51,298 bases of DNA, from positions 1-51,298 of the forward strand of contig USMC01000017.1 of assembly GCA_900555715.1 (NCBI GenBank). Direction: 5' to 3'. Position 1 is the first letter of the stretch, and each line of letters starts with the position of its first letter. The DNA is from an uncultured Porphyromonadaceae bacterium. GTDB lineage: Bacteria > Bacteroidota > Bacteroidia > Bacteroidales > Muribaculaceae. Made by a program: the position numbers and the translations under genes. The notes below the pieces were generated by a model, which saw nothing but the letters and a program-made list of their open reading frames with translations, was not told the origin of the DNA and searched no databases. Positions 51,220 to 51,298 of this stretch are shown here, piece by piece.

Positions 51220-51298
51220 CGACTGATAGACCTCTGTCTGTCACGACATTTTGGAAAAATAAGAAGCGTTATGCTCATCTTGTAGTTTGAGAACGTAG

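Larger units (their letters stand above)
44067..51298. mobile_element. Left part of an integrated element at tRNA-Lys (prophage or ICE; right end outside window)
   Basis: Begins at the 3' end of tRNA-Lys and has, in order: an untranslated repeat-rich region, a tyrosine integrase, a repressor divergent from an HTH regulator, a replication initiator-like and helicase-loader pair, then small genes on the opposite strand including DUF2958. No copy of the tRNA 3' end (attR) was found by eye to position 51298, so the element goes on past the window. Replication genes fit a phage or an ICE with its own replication; no relaxase, coupling protein, terminase or capsid gene is in view, so the type is open. 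Confidence 0.75.

Overview
The window looks like chromosomal DNA of a Bacteroidales bacterium, most plausibly a Muribaculaceae-type gut commensal. Signs are a SusC/SusD pair, a complete Bat aerotolerance operon, DUF4270/DUF6562/DUF6377 proteins, a Bacteroidetes tyrosine integrase, and promoters with the Bacteroidetes -7 element TAnnTTTG instead of sigma-70 boxes. The genus cannot be fixed from the sequence alone.

Layout. 0.1-2.4 kb: a glycogen-synthase-like N-terminal-domain protein and a DUF4270 lipoprotein. 2.5-4.1 kb: a two-gene operon of an M15 peptidase and a membrane protein resembling putative phage abortive-infection (putAbiC) proteins. 4.2-16.5 kb: a polysaccharide utilisation locus transcribed leftward as SusC, SusD, GH30, surface glycan-binding lipoprotein, GH3, with a membrane-anchored DUF6377 regulator upstream. 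This order matches the pustulan / yeast beta-1,6-glucan locus known from Bacteroides thetaiotaomicron. 16.5-23 kb: THUMP-like methyltransferase, pgk, a DUF6562 lipoprotein, an NlpC/P60 peptidase, a universal stress protein and a small HTH protein. 23.1-31.6 kb: moxR, DUF58, a BatD-like membrane protein, then batA-B-C-D-E, in one leftward operon. 31.7-35.5 kb: cvfB-like, rsmG, an MBL hydrolase and an MFS transporter. 35.7-43.8 kb: an FAD oxidoreductase divergent from a tight five-gene operon (metallophosphoesterase, GH10-like hydrolase, DUF5009 membrane acyltransferase, two SGNH esterases) that looks like a catabolic unit without SusC/D.

From 44 kb to the end lies the left part of an integrated mobile element, placed directly after a tRNA-Lys gene. 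It carries a tyrosine integrase preceded by a long untranslated region full of GTACCACA repeats, a divergent repressor / HTH regulator switch with nested inverted repeats, and a replication module of a winged-helix initiator-like gene followed by a DnaC-like helicase loader. Inside the initiator gene are four 12-bp-phased repeats followed by about 35 nearly pure A/T bases. That layout resembles the origin inside gene O of phage lambda and is the most interesting signal in the window. A convergent set of small leftward genes, one of them DUF2958, follows; the last 0.9 kb shows no convincing gene. The right end of the element is not in the window.
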